A stretch of DNA of 64,000 bases. It comes from DATAOG01 sp963782885. GTDB lineage: Bacteria; Pseudomonadota; Alphaproteobacteria; Geminicoccales; Geminicoccaceae. The first letter of the stretch is position 1, and the number at the start of each line of letters is the position of its first letter. Positions 1 to 9,351 of this stretch are shown here, piece by piece. The stretch is from assembly GCA_963782885.1 (NCBI GenBank), contig CAWALL010000040.1, positions 620,001 through 684,000 on the forward strand, read 5' to 3'. The translations under genes were made by a program, and so were the position numbers. The notes beneath the pieces are model-generated. The model ran no database searches. It was not told where the DNA came from and was given only the letters and a program-made list of their open reading frames with translations.

Positions 1-915
1 GCGATGCTGCTGCAGGCCTTCTACTCGATCCGCTCGGAGCGCCAGCTGATGGAGCGGCTGGAGTTCGACCTGTTGTTCCGCTGGTTCGTCGGGCTCGGGG
101 CGGATGAGCCAGTGTGGGATCATTCGAGCTTCTCGAAGAACCGCGACCGGCTGCTGGATGGCGACATCGCGGCCAAGTTTCTGGCCGCCGTGCTGGTCCA
201 GCCGCGGGTGAAGCGGCTGTTGTCAAGCGAGCACTTCTCGGTCGACGGGACCTTGATCGAGGCGTGGGCGTCGCTGAAGAGCTTCAAGCCCAGGCAGGCA
301 CCGGGCGATGATGATGGCGGCGATGACCGCAGGGACGGGGGCCGCAACGCCGCAGCCGACTTCAAGGGCGAGAAGCGCTCGAACGCGAGCCATGCGTCAA
401 CCACCGACCCCGATGCCATGTTGTATCGCAAGGGGCCGGGCATGGAGGCCAGGCTGTGCTTCATCGGCCACGGCCTGATGGAGAACCGCTCCGGGCTGAT
501 CGTCGGCACCCGGCTGACGCGGGTGTCGGGCCATGCCGAACGGCTGGCCGCGCTCGACCTGATCGCGCCTCATGGCGACCGGCCGCGGGCGGTGACACTC
601 GGAGCCGACAAGGGCTACGACGCCAAGGACTTCGTGATGGAGCTGCGCGAGCTCAACGTGCGCCCGCACATCGCCCAGAACCGCAGCGGCCGGCGCTCGG
701 CGATCGACCGGCGCACCACGCGACACCCCGGCTATGCCGCGAGCCAGCGCCTCCGCAAGCGGATCGAGGAGGCGTTCGGCTGGATCAAGACGGTGGCCGG
801 CCTGAGGAAGACCCGGTTCCGCGGGCTGGCGCGGGTCGACCTCGCCTTCACCTTCGTCGCCGCCGCCTACAATCTGGTGCGGCTACCCAGGCTGTTGGCC
901 GGAGCCTCACCGTGA
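1..915 (+). CDS. IS5-family transposase, 5' end outside window
   Basis: DDE transposase of the IS5 type; it would cut and join the ends of its own element. The visible part is about 304 residues, and the reading frame is open to the window edge, so an N-terminal piece is probably missing. Family landmarks are the SxxSFSKNRDRL-like segment near residue 42 (SSFSKNRDRL), the first acidic residue in SVDGTLIEAW, the second in GADKGYD, and the C-terminal RIEEAFGWIKT segment that holds the catalytic Glu. No stop or frameshift lies in the visible part. The stop is only nine bases upstream of the next start codon, so the right end of the element seems to abut or run into the following gene. I could not define the terminal repeats. 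Confidence 0.85.
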   Translation, partial: AMLLQAFYSIRSERQLMERLEFDLLFRWFVGLGADEPVWDHSSFSKNRDRLLDGDIAAKFLAAVLVQPRVKRLLSSEHFSVDGTLIEAWASLKSFKPRQAPGDDDGGDDRRDGGRNAAADFKGEKRSNASHASTTDPDAMLYRKGPGMEARLCFIGHGLMENRSGLIVGTRLTRVSGHAERLAALDLIAPHGDRPRAVTLGADKGYDAKDFVMELRELNVRPHIAQNRSGRRSAIDRRTTRHPGYAASQRLRKRIEEAFGWIKTVAGLRKTRFRGLARVDLAFTFVAAAYNLVRLPRLLAGASP

Positions 916-923
916 CACCGCCG

Positions 924-2036
924 ATGGATTGCCGCCTCGTCGGCCGCTGGCGGATCGTTGAGGCCGACCTGTGGGATCGTGACTACCTTGACCTGGTCTC
1001 CCCCGCCACCATGACTATCGGCGCGGACGGCCATGGCGAGATCGCCTATGGGGCCATGCAGGCCAGCCTCGAGCTCGAGTATAGCCGCTCGACGGTCTTC
1101 TTCACCTGGGCCGGCTTCGACGAAGGCGACGAAATCACCGGTTCCGGCTCCGCCGAACTCAACGACGATGGCACTATCGAGATCGCGTTCGCCTACCACC
1201 TCGGCGACCGGGCCGTCCTCAAGGCCGAACGGATGACTTCTTCAACAGCCTGCTACTGGTGGCAGGAGGTCGAAGGCTTTGCCGAGGTCTTCTACCGGCC
1301 GAAGCCGCGACAGGCTCAGACCGATCAGGCGAGACTCCACGCATTCGTCGATCCGGCGGTGAGCCGGTTCAAGGACGAACCGAACGAGGAGCGCCGGGAG
1401 GCGTTTCGGAGTCTGCTGGTCGGATATCTGCGGATGTACGCGCTTCTGTCTCAGATGGTCGACTATCTGGGACCGGACTTCGAGAAGCTCTACAGCTTCG
1501 GCCGGCTCCTGCGCACCAAGCTGCCGCGGCGCGAGAGAGAGGGTGAGCTCGAGCTCGATGGCGACGTAGCTCTTGCCTACTACCGCTTGACGATCACCAG
1601 CGAGGGCGATCGCGCGCTACAGCCGGGTGACCAGGAGCCGATTACCGGCGCGGCCGAAGTCGGCACGAGCCGTCCGAAGGATGACCAACGATCGCCGCTC
1701 TCGGAGATCATCAGCACGATCAACGATCGTTTCGGTACGGACTGGAAGTCGGAGGACCGCCTGCTGTTTGACCAGGTCGTGGAAGACTTGACACAGGATG
1801 ACGAGCTTGGCGAGCAGGCGCGAGCGAACGACCTGGACAACTTCAAGCACGTGTTCGACCCAAAGGCCCTCGACGCCTTCATCCAACGCATGGACCGCAA
1901 CAACGGCATCGCGAGCCAGGTGCTCAACAACCGCCAGATGCTCAAAGCCATCATGGCGGCTATGATGCGCGAGGTCTACGACAGAGCTCGAGAGGCGGAA
2001 TCTGCGATGACGCCGACGCGCAGTACCCGCCGGTAG
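924..2036 (+). CDS. Chimeric ORF: small conserved protein fused to C-terminal part of type I restriction subunit HsdR
   Basis: A 370-residue ORF with two unrelated halves. Residues 1 to about 105 (start MDCRLVGRWRIVEADLWD) look like a widespread small beta-rich protein of unknown function that is normally encoded alone. From about residue 111 (VEGFAEVFYRPKPR) to the end it reads like the C-terminal helical region of HsdR, the ATP-driven motor/nuclease subunit of type I restriction enzymes, with typical stretches DQARLHAFVDPAV, LSQMVDYLGPDFEKLY, ISEG-like TSEGD and ARANDLDNFKHVFD. The nuclease and helicase motor domains are absent, so it cannot be a working restriction subunit. HsdM and HsdS are not in the window. 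The join follows directly behind an IS5 transposase, and a deletion that fused two genes is the likeliest origin. Confidence 0.7.
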   Translation: MDCRLVGRWRIVEADLWDRDYLDLVSPATMTIGADGHGEIAYGAMQASLELEYSRSTVFFTWAGFDEGDEITGSGSAELNDDGTIEIAFAYHLGDRAVLKAERMTSSTACYWWQEVEGFAEVFYRPKPRQAQTDQARLHAFVDPAVSRFKDEPNEERREAFRSLLVGYLRMYALLSQMVDYLGPDFEKLYSFGRLLRTKLPRREREGELELDGDVALAYYRLTITSEGDRALQPGDQEPITGAAEVGTSRPKDDQRSPLSEIISTINDRFGTDWKSEDRLLFDQVVEDLTQDDELGEQARANDLDNFKHVFDPKALDAFIQRMDRNNGIASQVLNNRQMLKAIMAAMMREVYDRAREAESAMTPTRSTRR

Positions 2037-2145
2037 GCCAGCGCCCACCCGGCTGAGACCAACCCCGGGGCCGGTGTAGACGCCGACCTTGACGAGCTGG
2101 CGGTCATGCCGGTCCTGCTCGACGGTCTCCCAGCAACGCCGGCAG

Positions 2146-2340
2146 TCAGCGCCTCGAGGCCGACCGGCGCGGCCATGGCTCGCAGGCGATGCCGTCGTGG
2201 TCGCGATCGTGCTGGGGATAGTATCCCGGCTGGCCCCTATAGGCCGGCGCCAGGCCGACGGCCCGGGCGGCAGCGCAGTTCGGCGCCGCGGCGGCGTGCC
2301 TGATCGCCACGCTCAGCGGCCACCGCGAGAGATTCTGGAC
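2146..2340 (-). pseudogene. Excalibur calcium-binding domain remnant
   Basis: The minus strand encodes an excalibur motif: a Cys (APNCAAARAVG), then RGQPGYYP, then the Asp-rich calcium loop DRDHDGIACE. The intact paralog at 19303-19692 has the same motif preceded by a membrane helix. Similarity between the two begins around LSRWP/LSPWP and fades upstream here, where the frame (open to 2469) reads as low-complexity sequence without a membrane segment. I read this as a copy that has lost its N-terminal part; a short secreted protein is a weaker alternative. Confidence 0.5.
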
Positions 2341-2469
2341 AACGGGCCAGGCCAGGGGGCGACCGCGGTGAACGCTGCTATGCCAGCTTGGTGCCGGTGC
2401 CGGCGCAACCAGGCAATGGGGCCGCAACGTGCACGCCGTCTGACGGGCGGATGGAGCCTGTGACGCCAT

Positions 2470-2794
2470 GACATGGGGTCAGCATCGCGGCGACCAGCTT
2501 AAGGAACGGTAGCCGCCGTCTTCCTTCCGTTCGAGATGCTGCCCTGGGGACCTGTTCGAGCAGATTGGGCGATCGAGCCCAGCATGGCGTGGAGTCCACA
2601 GTCCTGGCCCGTTGAATGAGCGGCCGACGCCGTCGCTATCGTCGATCCGGCGGCGCCCCCTGTGAGTGGCGCAGAATGACTCGGGTAGGGATTTGGGGGT
2701 GGGTTTCGTTAGCCGATCGGCATAGGTGTAAGAGCGGGAGACGGTCGCATGGCGCGTGCGTCCGCGACCGGACGAGCACAAGAGGAGGTACAGC
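2470..2794. other. Intergenic leader of the liv operon
   Basis: I see no convincing coding sequence here on either strand. It precedes the liv operon and must carry its promoter. A Shine-Dalgarno sequence, AGAGGAGG, sits at its right end just before the ATG at 2795. No clear operator palindrome was recognised. Confidence 0.4.
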
Positions 2795-4045
2795 ATGTCG
2801 AGAAAACCCGGTCTCAGCCGGACCCACCGGCGCACCATCCTGAAGGCGGGGCTCGCCGCCGGCGCTGCGCAGTTCGCGGCGCCGTTCATCATCAAGGCCC
2901 GCGGCGAGACGCCGATCAAGCTCGGCGTCCTGCTGCCGAAATCCGGCCCCTATGCGATCCAGGGCGAGAACGGTCAGAACGGGGCCCAGATCGCCGTCGA
3001 GGACATAGGCGGCAGCGTTCTCGACCGCCCGGTCCAGATCGTCTGGCTGGATGAGGCCAACCCGCAGACCTCGCAGCAGAACATGCGTCGGCTGATCGAG
3101 CAGGAGCAGGCGGTCGCCGTCCAGGGCGGCATCTCGAGCGGTGACGTGCTCGCGGTCATGCCGCTCGCGCAACGCTCGCAGACCCTGTTCATGGCCACCG
3201 GCCCGAACGCGACCGAGATCACCGGCAAGGAGTGCAACCGCTACACCTTCCGCGTCGACCTGCCCAACCGGGTGACGGTGCGCAGCACTTATCCCATCCT
3301 CTCCCAGAACGGCAAGAACTGGTACTTTATCGTCGCCTCCTACGCCTGGGGCATCGACGCCTACGAGCAGATGAAGGATCAGCTGGTCAACGATGGCGGC
3401 ACGGTTGCCGGCTACGATCAGGCGCCGCTCGGCACCAGCGATTTCAGCTCCTACCTGCTCAAGGTGCGTCAGGCCCAGCCGGACGTGGTGTTCCTGGGCC
3501 TGGGCGGGACCGATCTGACGAGCTTCCTGAAGCAGTTCCACGACATCGGCTTGACCGGCGAGATTCCGGTCTCCTCGCCGATCGTGAACGATTCCGACCT
3601 CTGGGCGGCCGGCCCGGAGGCCGCGACCGGCACCTACCCGAAGCTCTGGAACTACACCGGTCCCTACCAGGGCGATAAGAGCAAGGCGTTCGTCGACAGC
3701 TATCAGAACAAGTTCGACCAGCCGCCGGAAGTCGAAGCCTGGCAAGACTGGTTCGGCGCCACCTCGATCCTCACTGCCATCAAGGAGACGAACTCCACCA
3801 AGAGTGAGGATCTGATCACGTTTCTCGAGCAGCACCAATTCGAGAACTACAAGGATACGCCGCTTCACTTCCGCCCGTGGGACCACCAGCTCATCCAGCC
3901 GACGCTGGTGGCGAAGGTGAAGGACGACATCAACGACAAGTTCGACTACTTCGACATCGTCGGCGAGGTACCGAAGGAGCCGTCCAAGCTCGATGAGTTC
4001 TTCGGCTCGAAGCAGGACGTCGCCTGCAACCTCAGTCAGGCGTAA
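2795..4045 (+). CDS. livK: Branched-chain amino acid ABC transporter substrate-binding protein (LivK/Peripla_BP_6 type)
   Basis: Periplasmic receptor of a HAAT-family importer; it binds a branched-chain amino acid or related amide/aromatic ligand and delivers it to the membrane complex encoded next. It has 416 residues, usual for the family. The ATG at 2795 is chosen because AGGAGG lies a few bases upstream; an in-frame ATG at 2756 lacks this. The N-terminus has a twin-arginine-type leader (RTHRRTILKAGLAAGAAQF), so export may be by Tat. The mature start IKLGVLLPKSGPYAIQG is the classic first strand of Peripla_BP_6 proteins. It is followed after 73 bp by livH. The ligand cannot be read from sequence; many members bind urea, amides or aromatic acids. 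Confidence 0.9.
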   Translation: MSRKPGLSRTHRRTILKAGLAAGAAQFAAPFIIKARGETPIKLGVLLPKSGPYAIQGENGQNGAQIAVEDIGGSVLDRPVQIVWLDEANPQTSQQNMRRLIEQEQAVAVQGGISSGDVLAVMPLAQRSQTLFMATGPNATEITGKECNRYTFRVDLPNRVTVRSTYPILSQNGKNWYFIVASYAWGIDAYEQMKDQLVNDGGTVAGYDQAPLGTSDFSSYLLKVRQAQPDVVFLGLGGTDLTSFLKQFHDIGLTGEIPVSSPIVNDSDLWAAGPEAATGTYPKLWNYTGPYQGDKSKAFVDSYQNKFDQPPEVEAWQDWFGATSILTAIKETNSTKSEDLITFLEQHQFENYKDTPLHFRPWDHQLIQPTLVAKVKDDINDKFDYFDIVGEVPKEPSKLDEFFGSKQDVACNLSQA

Positions 4046-4118
4046 GCATCCGACCGGCTGCTGAGAGGCGGGCGGTACTCAGGCACCGCCTGCCGCTCCT
4101 TTTGAAGGCGTCCGTGCC

Positions 4119-4988
4119 ATGCTCGACGTCATCCTCTCGCAGATCGTCAACGGTGTCGTTCTGGGGTTCCTCTACGTTCTGATCGCGCTCGGCCTCTCGA
4201 TCGTCTTCGGCATGCTGGGTCTTGTGAATTTCGCGCATGGCGTGTTCTTCGCGCTCGGCGCTTACTTCGCCCTGACGCTCGCGCAGAACCTCAACGGCTA
4301 TGCGGTGATCCTGGCGCCGTTCGCGGTCGCTATCGTCGGCATGCTGATCGAAATGACGCTGATGCGGCCGCTCTACGACAAGGAGCCGCTGCTCGGCCTG
4401 TTCATGACCTTCGGGCTGGCGCTGTTCGTCGAGGAGCTGATCCGCACGGTCTGGGGCAGCATCGGTCACCCCTTCAACGCCCCGGAACTGCTCACCGGCT
4501 TCTTCCTCTGGGGGCCAATCCTCGTCACCAAATACCGTTTCGCCGTGCTGGTCGCGACGGTGCTCATCATCGTCGCCATCTGGCTCTTTCTCGAGAAGAC
4601 GCGCTACGGCCGCATCATCCGCGCCGGCAGCCGCGATCCCGAAATGGTGAGCATGCTCGGCATCAATCTGAAGCGCGTATTCACCTTCGTGTTCGGCCTT
4701 GGCACCTTTCTCGCCGGGGTCGCGGGCATTTTGGCGGCGCCGCTCTGGTCGGTCCAACCCACGCTCGCCGAGCAGGCGATCATGCCGGCCTTCGTCGTTG
4801 TCACCATCGGCGGGCTCGGCAGCTTTGGTGGTGCCGTGATCAGCGGGCTGCTGGTCGGCGTGACCGTGGCGCTCACGATCCAGTTCTATCCGCTCGCGGC
4901 GACCGCGGTCATGTACGTGCTAATGGTGGTGGTGCTGCTGGTCCGGCCGCGCGGCCTGTTCGGCGAGCGATGGGAGCGCTTCGAATGA
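4119..4988 (+). CDS. livH: Branched-chain amino acid ABC transporter permease LivH
   Basis: Inner-membrane channel subunit of the importer, 289 residues with about eight hydrophobic helices. The N-terminal segment QIVNGVVLGFLYVLIALGLS and the nearby GMLGLVNFAHG are LivH hallmarks; the latter lies in the region that contacts the ATPase and partner permease. The C-terminal VVTIGGLGSFGGAVISGLLVG is also characteristic. Its TGA overlaps the ATG of the following fused gene (ATGA), which implies translational coupling and equal production. No defects were seen. Confidence 0.93.
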   Translation: MLDVILSQIVNGVVLGFLYVLIALGLSIVFGMLGLVNFAHGVFFALGAYFALTLAQNLNGYAVILAPFAVAIVGMLIEMTLMRPLYDKEPLLGLFMTFGLALFVEELIRTVWGSIGHPFNAPELLTGFFLWGPILVTKYRFAVLVATVLIIVAIWLFLEKTRYGRIIRAGSRDPEMVSMLGINLKRVFTFVFGLGTFLAGVAGILAAPLWSVQPTLAEQAIMPAFVVVTIGGLGSFGGAVISGLLVGVTVALTIQFYPLAATAVMYVLMVVVLLVRPRGLFGERWERFE

Positions 4989-7561
4989 ACACCATGAAAG
5001 GGCAGCAGGAAACGCTCGGCGTCGATCGGGCAGGAACCACCCGCCGCGGCGCCGTGAGTGCCAGCCGGCTGACCGGCATCATCCGCCACCCGCTGGTCCC
5101 GCTTGCCATCGTGTTCGTGCTGCTGCCCTTCGTCCTGCCGATGATCGGCTCCACCGTCGGGCTTGCCACCGAGATCGTCATCTACACGCTCTACGCAATG
5201 GCCTTCGATCTGCTGCTCGCCTATGTTGGTCTCGTCTCCTTCGGCACGTCGGCCTATTTCGGGGTCGCCGGCTATGCCGCCGGCCTGGCGAGCCTGCATC
5301 TGATCGACAACGTGTATGTCAGCGTCGTGGCGGGGACGATCGTGGCGGCGGTTCTCGGCCTCGTGCTCGGCATGCTGATCCTGCGCCGTCGGGGTATCTA
5401 TTTCGCGCTGCTCACGCTCGCCTTCACCCAGCTGTTCTATGAGATCGCATTCACCTGGACGAGTGTCACCGGTGGCGAGAACGGGCTGCAGGGCATCAGC
5501 CGGCCGGGGCTGACCTCGCCGTTCGTGTACTACGCCTTCTGCGCGTGCGTGGTGGCGGCGGCGGTCTGGGCGCTGTGGCGCTTCGTCCATTCGCCCTTCG
5601 CCCGCGTCCTCCAGGGGATTCGCGACAACGAGCAGCGCGTCACCTGCCTCGGCTACGACGCGCATGGCTACAATCTCGGCGCCTTCGTGCTCATGGCGAC
5701 GCTCGCCGGCCTCGCCGGCACGCTCCTGACCTTTCTTCTGCTCTCGGTGTACGCCGACAACATGAACTGGCAGCACGCCGGCGACCCGGTGATGATGACC
5801 ATCCTCGGCGGCATCCATCACTTTCTCGGCCCGCTGTGGGGTGCGGCGATCTTCATCGTGCTGCGCGACCAGCTCAGCTTCTTCACGGCGCACTGGTGGC
5901 TGTTCTTCGGCGCAATCATGATCGCCTTCATCCTGCTCTCGCCGGAGGGCCTGACGGGCATCTACGCCCGGCTGCGCGGCGGCGCGCCCTGGCGCCTGAC
6001 CGAGGACGTGCTGCCGCCGCGTCCGGCCGCCCTGCGGCCGCTGCAGGAGGAGCGGCCGGTGCTCGAGGGCGAGGAGCCCGTGCTGACGGTGCGGCAGCTG
6101 CGCAAGAGCTTCGGCTCGCTCACGGTCGCAGAGGACATCGACCTCGACCTCCGCCCGGGCGAGCTGCACAGCCTGATCGGCCCCAACGGCGCTGGCAAGA
6201 CCACATTCTTCAACATGCTGACCGGTCTCGTGGAGCCGGATGGTGGCGAGATCCTGTTCGCCGGGCGGGACATCACGCGCCTGCCGGCGCATCGGCGGAT
6301 CGAGGCCGGCCTTGCCCGGTCGTTCCAGATTCTGAGCGTCTTTCCCAACCTCAGCGTGTTCGAGACCGTCCGCCTGGCGGCGCAGGCGCGCTCGCCGCAG
6401 CGCGCTTCGCCCTGGCGCGACGCTTATGCCCTGCCCGGGGTGAATGACCGTGCCTGGATGCTCCTCACGACGGTCGGGCTGGTCGAGCGGGCCGGCGAGC
6501 TCGCCGCCAACCTGCCGCACGGCGAGCAGCGGCTGCTGGAGATCGCGATCTCGCTCGCAACCGCTCCCGAGGTGCTGCTGCTGGACGAGCCCTTCGCCGG
6601 CCTCGCGGATGCCGATCGCGAACGCATCGGCGCGCTCATCCGCAGCCTCGCCGGCCAGCATTCGGTCCTCTTGATCGAGCACGACATCGACCGCGTGCTG
6701 TCGATCTCGGACCGGCTCACGGTGCTGCACCAGGGCCGGGTGCTGGCCATGGGCACGCCGGATGAGATCATGAACCATCCCGAGGTCGTCTCGGCCTATC
6801 TCGGTCGCCACGGCGGCACCATCGAGATGCCGGCGGCCGCCGCTGGCGGCGCCGTCGAAGCGGCGAGGCCGCTCCTGCGCCTCGATGAGGTGTGCGCCGG
6901 CTATGCCGGCAGCCGCATCCTGAACAATGTCAGCCTCGAGGTCGGCGAGGGCGAGGTCGTGACGCTGCTCGGCCGCAACGGCGTCGGCAAGACGACCACC
7001 CTTCGCACCATCATGGGGACCCTCAAGGCGGAGAGCGGCCGGATCGAGTTCGGCGATGGCGAGATCACGGGTCGCTCGCCCGATCAGATCAATCGGAAGG
7101 GTCTTTCGATCGTGCCCGAGGGGCGCCGCATCTTCCCCAATCTCACGGTGATGGAGAACCTTCAGATCGCGCAACGCCCGGGCGGCTGGAGCCTCGAGGA
7201 GGCTTACGGCCTGTTCCCCAAGCTCGAGACCCTGCAGGCGGCGCGCGGCGAGAACCTGAGCGGCGGCGAGCGCCAGATGCTGGCGATCGCGCGCGCGCTG
7301 ATGGCGCCGACCCGGCTCATCCTGCTCGACGAGCCGCTCGAGGGGCTTGCGCCCGCGATCGTCGCCGAGGTGATGCACGCCATCGTCCGGCTGCGCGAGC
7401 GCGCCAGCATCCTTCTGGTCGAGCAGAAGGTCGACCTCGTCCTGCAGATCGCCGATCGCGCCTATATCATGGTCAACGGCGAAATCGGCTATGAGGGTGG
7501 TGTCGAGGATCTGCGGCGCGACGAGGCCCTGCAGGTGCGCCTGCTCGGCGTGGGCGCCTGA
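4985..7561 (+). CDS. livM-livG-livF: Triple fusion LivM permease-LivG ATPase-LivF ATPase
   Basis: One uninterrupted 858-residue polypeptide carries three subunits that are usually separate. Residues 1 to about 345 are the LivM permease (hydrophobic helices; LLAYVGLVSFGTSAYFGVAGY). Residues about 360-605 are LivG: Walker A GPNGAGKTT, an unusual signature LPHGEQRLLEIA, Walker B VLLLDEPFAGL and H-loop LLIEHD. Residues about 625-858 are LivF: Walker A GRNGVGKTT, signature LSGGERQMLAIARAL, Walker B LILLDEPLEGLAP. Short Ala/Pro-rich linkers join the parts. The ATG at 4985 overlaps the livH stop; an ATG at 4970 is also in frame. All motifs needed for ATP hydrolysis are present, so the complex should work. 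LivM-LivG fusions are familiar to me; a fusion that also includes LivF is less common. Confidence 0.9.
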   Translation: MNTMKGQQETLGVDRAGTTRRGAVSASRLTGIIRHPLVPLAIVFVLLPFVLPMIGSTVGLATEIVIYTLYAMAFDLLLAYVGLVSFGTSAYFGVAGYAAGLASLHLIDNVYVSVVAGTIVAAVLGLVLGMLILRRRGIYFALLTLAFTQLFYEIAFTWTSVTGGENGLQGISRPGLTSPFVYYAFCACVVAAAVWALWRFVHSPFARVLQGIRDNEQRVTCLGYDAHGYNLGAFVLMATLAGLAGTLLTFLLLSVYADNMNWQHAGDPVMMTILGGIHHFLGPLWGAAIFIVLRDQLSFFTAHWWLFFGAIMIAFILLSPEGLTGIYARLRGGAPWRLTEDVLPPRPAALRPLQEERPVLEGEEPVLTVRQLRKSFGSLTVAEDIDLDLRPGELHSLIGPNGAGKTTFFNMLTGLVEPDGGEILFAGRDITRLPAHRRIEAGLARSFQILSVFPNLSVFETVRLAAQARSPQRASPWRDAYALPGVNDRAWMLLTTVGLVERAGELAANLPHGEQRLLEIAISLATAPEVLLLDEPFAGLADADRERIGALIRSLAGQHSVLLIEHDIDRVLSISDRLTVLHQGRVLAMGTPDEIMNHPEVVSAYLGRHGGTIEMPAAAAGGAVEAARPLLRLDEVCAGYAGSRILNNVSLEVGEGEVVTLLGRNGVGKTTTLRTIMGTLKAESGRIEFGDGEITGRSPDQINRKGLSIVPEGRRIFPNLTVMENLQIAQRPGGWSLEEAYGLFPKLETLQAARGENLSGGERQMLAIARALMAPTRLILLDEPLEGLAPAIVAEVMHAIVRLRERASILLVEQKVDLVLQIADRAYIMVNGEIGYEGGVEDLRRDEALQVRLLGVGA

Positions 7562-7741
7562 TCCGGCGGCATCGCAGGCGCCGCCACGCCATCATTGTTC
7601 GGCAAAGGTGGTTGCGAGCCCCCGCAACCAACATGCGTCGGCTGCCAGCACAGCCGGTGGCACACGACCTGATCTCCCGGCCTGCGGCGCTCTGCGGTCC
7701 GGCCCTGCCGTCACTGCGGTCGGCAGCTGATTTGGCGCCAA

Positions 7742-8176
7742 CGATATGCTTGCAGACACGGCCCGCTCGTATCGTACCAGGGCATCGTCGACGACGCAGC
7801 GGAGGCCGATCTCTATTCGACGCTGCCGTTACAGCCGCCCGTCACCGCCAGCGGCGCCGAGCCGATGGGGATGCTTCTACCGCTTTCCGATGCTGGCCAG
7901 AAGATTCTCGAGCCCTCGGAGAACCTCTTCGTCATCCAGATCTTGAAGTGGCGAAATCTGCTGCGTGCCGTTCCCGCGCGCGCTGATGGCCGAGTATGCC
8001 GCCCATAGCTGCGGAAATCTCTTGAGCAGCCGCGGCAGCTTTCCGAGGCGAGCATCGGCTTCCTGACGTTGCTGTTCCGCATCGCTGACGATTGCGGTTC
8101 GAGTTTACCCCAGATCATGCGTGCCGCCGGGCAAGTGGAGACCCTTCTTGGCCTTGCGGCGCACACCAAGTTATAA
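7742..8176 (+). pseudogene. Decayed ORF of unknown function
   Basis: In one plus-strand frame the DNA reads as plausible protein on both sides of a TAG at 8006. Upstream is YQGIVDDAEADLYSTL and ILEPSENLFVIQILKWRN; downstream is LSEASIGFLTLLFRIADDC and IMRAAGQVETLLGL, ending in TAA at 8174. Between about 7980 and 8030 the third plus-strand frame gives LMAEYAAHSCGNLL, so two compensating frameshifts are an alternative to a single nonsense codon. I see no start codon with a ribosome site and do not recognise the family. The reading depends on amino-acid composition and is uncertain. IS630 copy A lies about 90 bp downstream. Confidence 0.35.
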
Positions 8177-8265
8177 ACGGCCCATAGTCGCAAGCCGCTG
8201 ACCCTTTGTACCGATCGCGGGCTCGGTGCAGGGGAACCCTGCCTACTCGGCGGATAACGCGGCTC

Positions 8266-9351
8266 CTAGTGTAGCGTCCCAGAAATAACGTTACAAAGCC
8301 GGCCGAGCTTGGCAAGGATGTCGTCGGCGGTGGCGGTCCAGGCGAACGGTCGCGAGCAAGCGTTGTAGGCGGCAACGAAGGCGCTGATCCGGGTGACGAG
8401 GTCCTTGGCGCTGGCGAAGGAGCCGCGACGGATCTCGCGGCTGGTCAGGATCGCGAACCAGCGCTCGACCTGGTTGAGCCAAGAGGCGTAGGTCGGGGTG
8501 TCATGGGTATGGAAGCGCGGCCGCGCGGCGAGCCAGGCGCGGACCTTGGGATGCTTGTGGGTGGCGTAGTTGTCGACGACGAGGTGGACGTCGAGATCGC
8601 TCGGCACCGCACCATCGATGCGCTTGAGAAAGGCCAGGAACTCCTGGTGGCGATGGCGTGCCCGGCACTCGGCCAGCACCTGCCCGTTGGCGACGTCGAG
8701 GGCGGCAAACAAGGTGGTCGTGCCGTGCCGCTTGTAGTCGTGGGTGATGCCATCGGCGTGGCCGAAGCCCATCGGCAGCATGGGTTGCGTGCGCTCCAGC
8801 GCCTGAATCTGGCTTTTTTCGTCGACGCACAGGACGACCGCGTGATCCGGTGGGTTGAGGTACAGCCCGACGATGTCCCGAACCTTTTCGACGAACCACG
8901 GGTCGGTCGACAGCTTGAAGCTCCTGGCGCGGTGCGGCTGGATCCCGAACAGCCGGAAATAGCGCTGCACCGTGCTTTTCGAGATCCTGCAGGCCTCGGC
9001 CGCGCTACGGACGGTCCAGTGCGTCCCGACGCGCGGGCGGCTCTTCAGGACCGTCGCCAGCAGGTTCGCCACCGCCTCGTCATCATGGCTGCGCGGGCGC
9101 CCCGGCCGCTGCTCACCGTAGAGCCCGGCCAGACCCTGCTCGAGGAACCGCCTGCGCCAGTGACTGACCGCCGGGATCGAGAGGCCGACATGCCGCGCGA
9201 TCTCGGTGTTCGAGGCGCCCTCTGCCGATGCGAGCACGATCCGCGCCCGGCGCACCAGACCATGCGGTGCGGTCCGCGAGCGGACCAGATCGCTCAGACT
9301 GTCCCGCTCCGCCTCGGTCAGCTCGATCTCATGTTTGCCTGGCCGGCCCAT
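8266..9351 (-). CDS. IS630-family transposase (copy A)
   Basis: DDE-type transposase of 361 residues. The N-terminal helix-turn-helix reads SNTEIARHVGLSIPAVSHWR; a second DNA-binding helix region, ISKSTVQRYFRLFGI, follows. The catalytic core has the first Asp in VLCVDEKSQIQALER, the second in LVVDNYATHKHP and the Glu in YASWLNQVERWFAI, where Q-V-E is typical of this subgroup. The start is set at MGRPGKHEIELT; 13 codons upstream are also open. The stop codon TAG is supplied by the terminal repeat and target TA. No defect is visible, so this copy may be active. It closely resembles the transposase of copy B. Confidence 0.92.
   Translation of the reverse strand: MGRPGKHEIELTEAERDSLSDLVRSRTAPHGLVRRARIVLASAEGASNTEIARHVGLSIPAVSHWRRRFLEQGLAGLYGEQRPGRPRSHDDEAVANLLATVLKSRPRVGTHWTVRSAAEACRISKSTVQRYFRLFGIQPHRARSFKLSTDPWFVEKVRDIVGLYLNPPDHAVVLCVDEKSQIQALERTQPMLPMGFGHADGITHDYKRHGTTTLFAALDVANGQVLAECRARHRHQEFLAFLKRIDGAVPSDLDVHLVVDNYATHKHPKVRAWLAARPRFHTHDTPTYASWLNQVERWFAILTSREIRRGSFASAKDLVTRISAFVAAYNACSRPFAWTATADDILAKLGRLCNVISGTLH

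Noticed and set aside
456..923. Long plus-strand frame extending the HsdR-like ORF upstream to 456
   Set aside because: It overlaps the well-supported IS5 transposase in another frame and reads as Arg/Pro-rich shadow sequence; the ATG at 924 starts recognisable protein.
4886..7378. 830-codon minus-strand frame opposite the liv fusion
   Set aside because: It is antisense to a fully conserved ABC transporter frame and has the His/Arg/Gln-rich composition of high-GC shadows.
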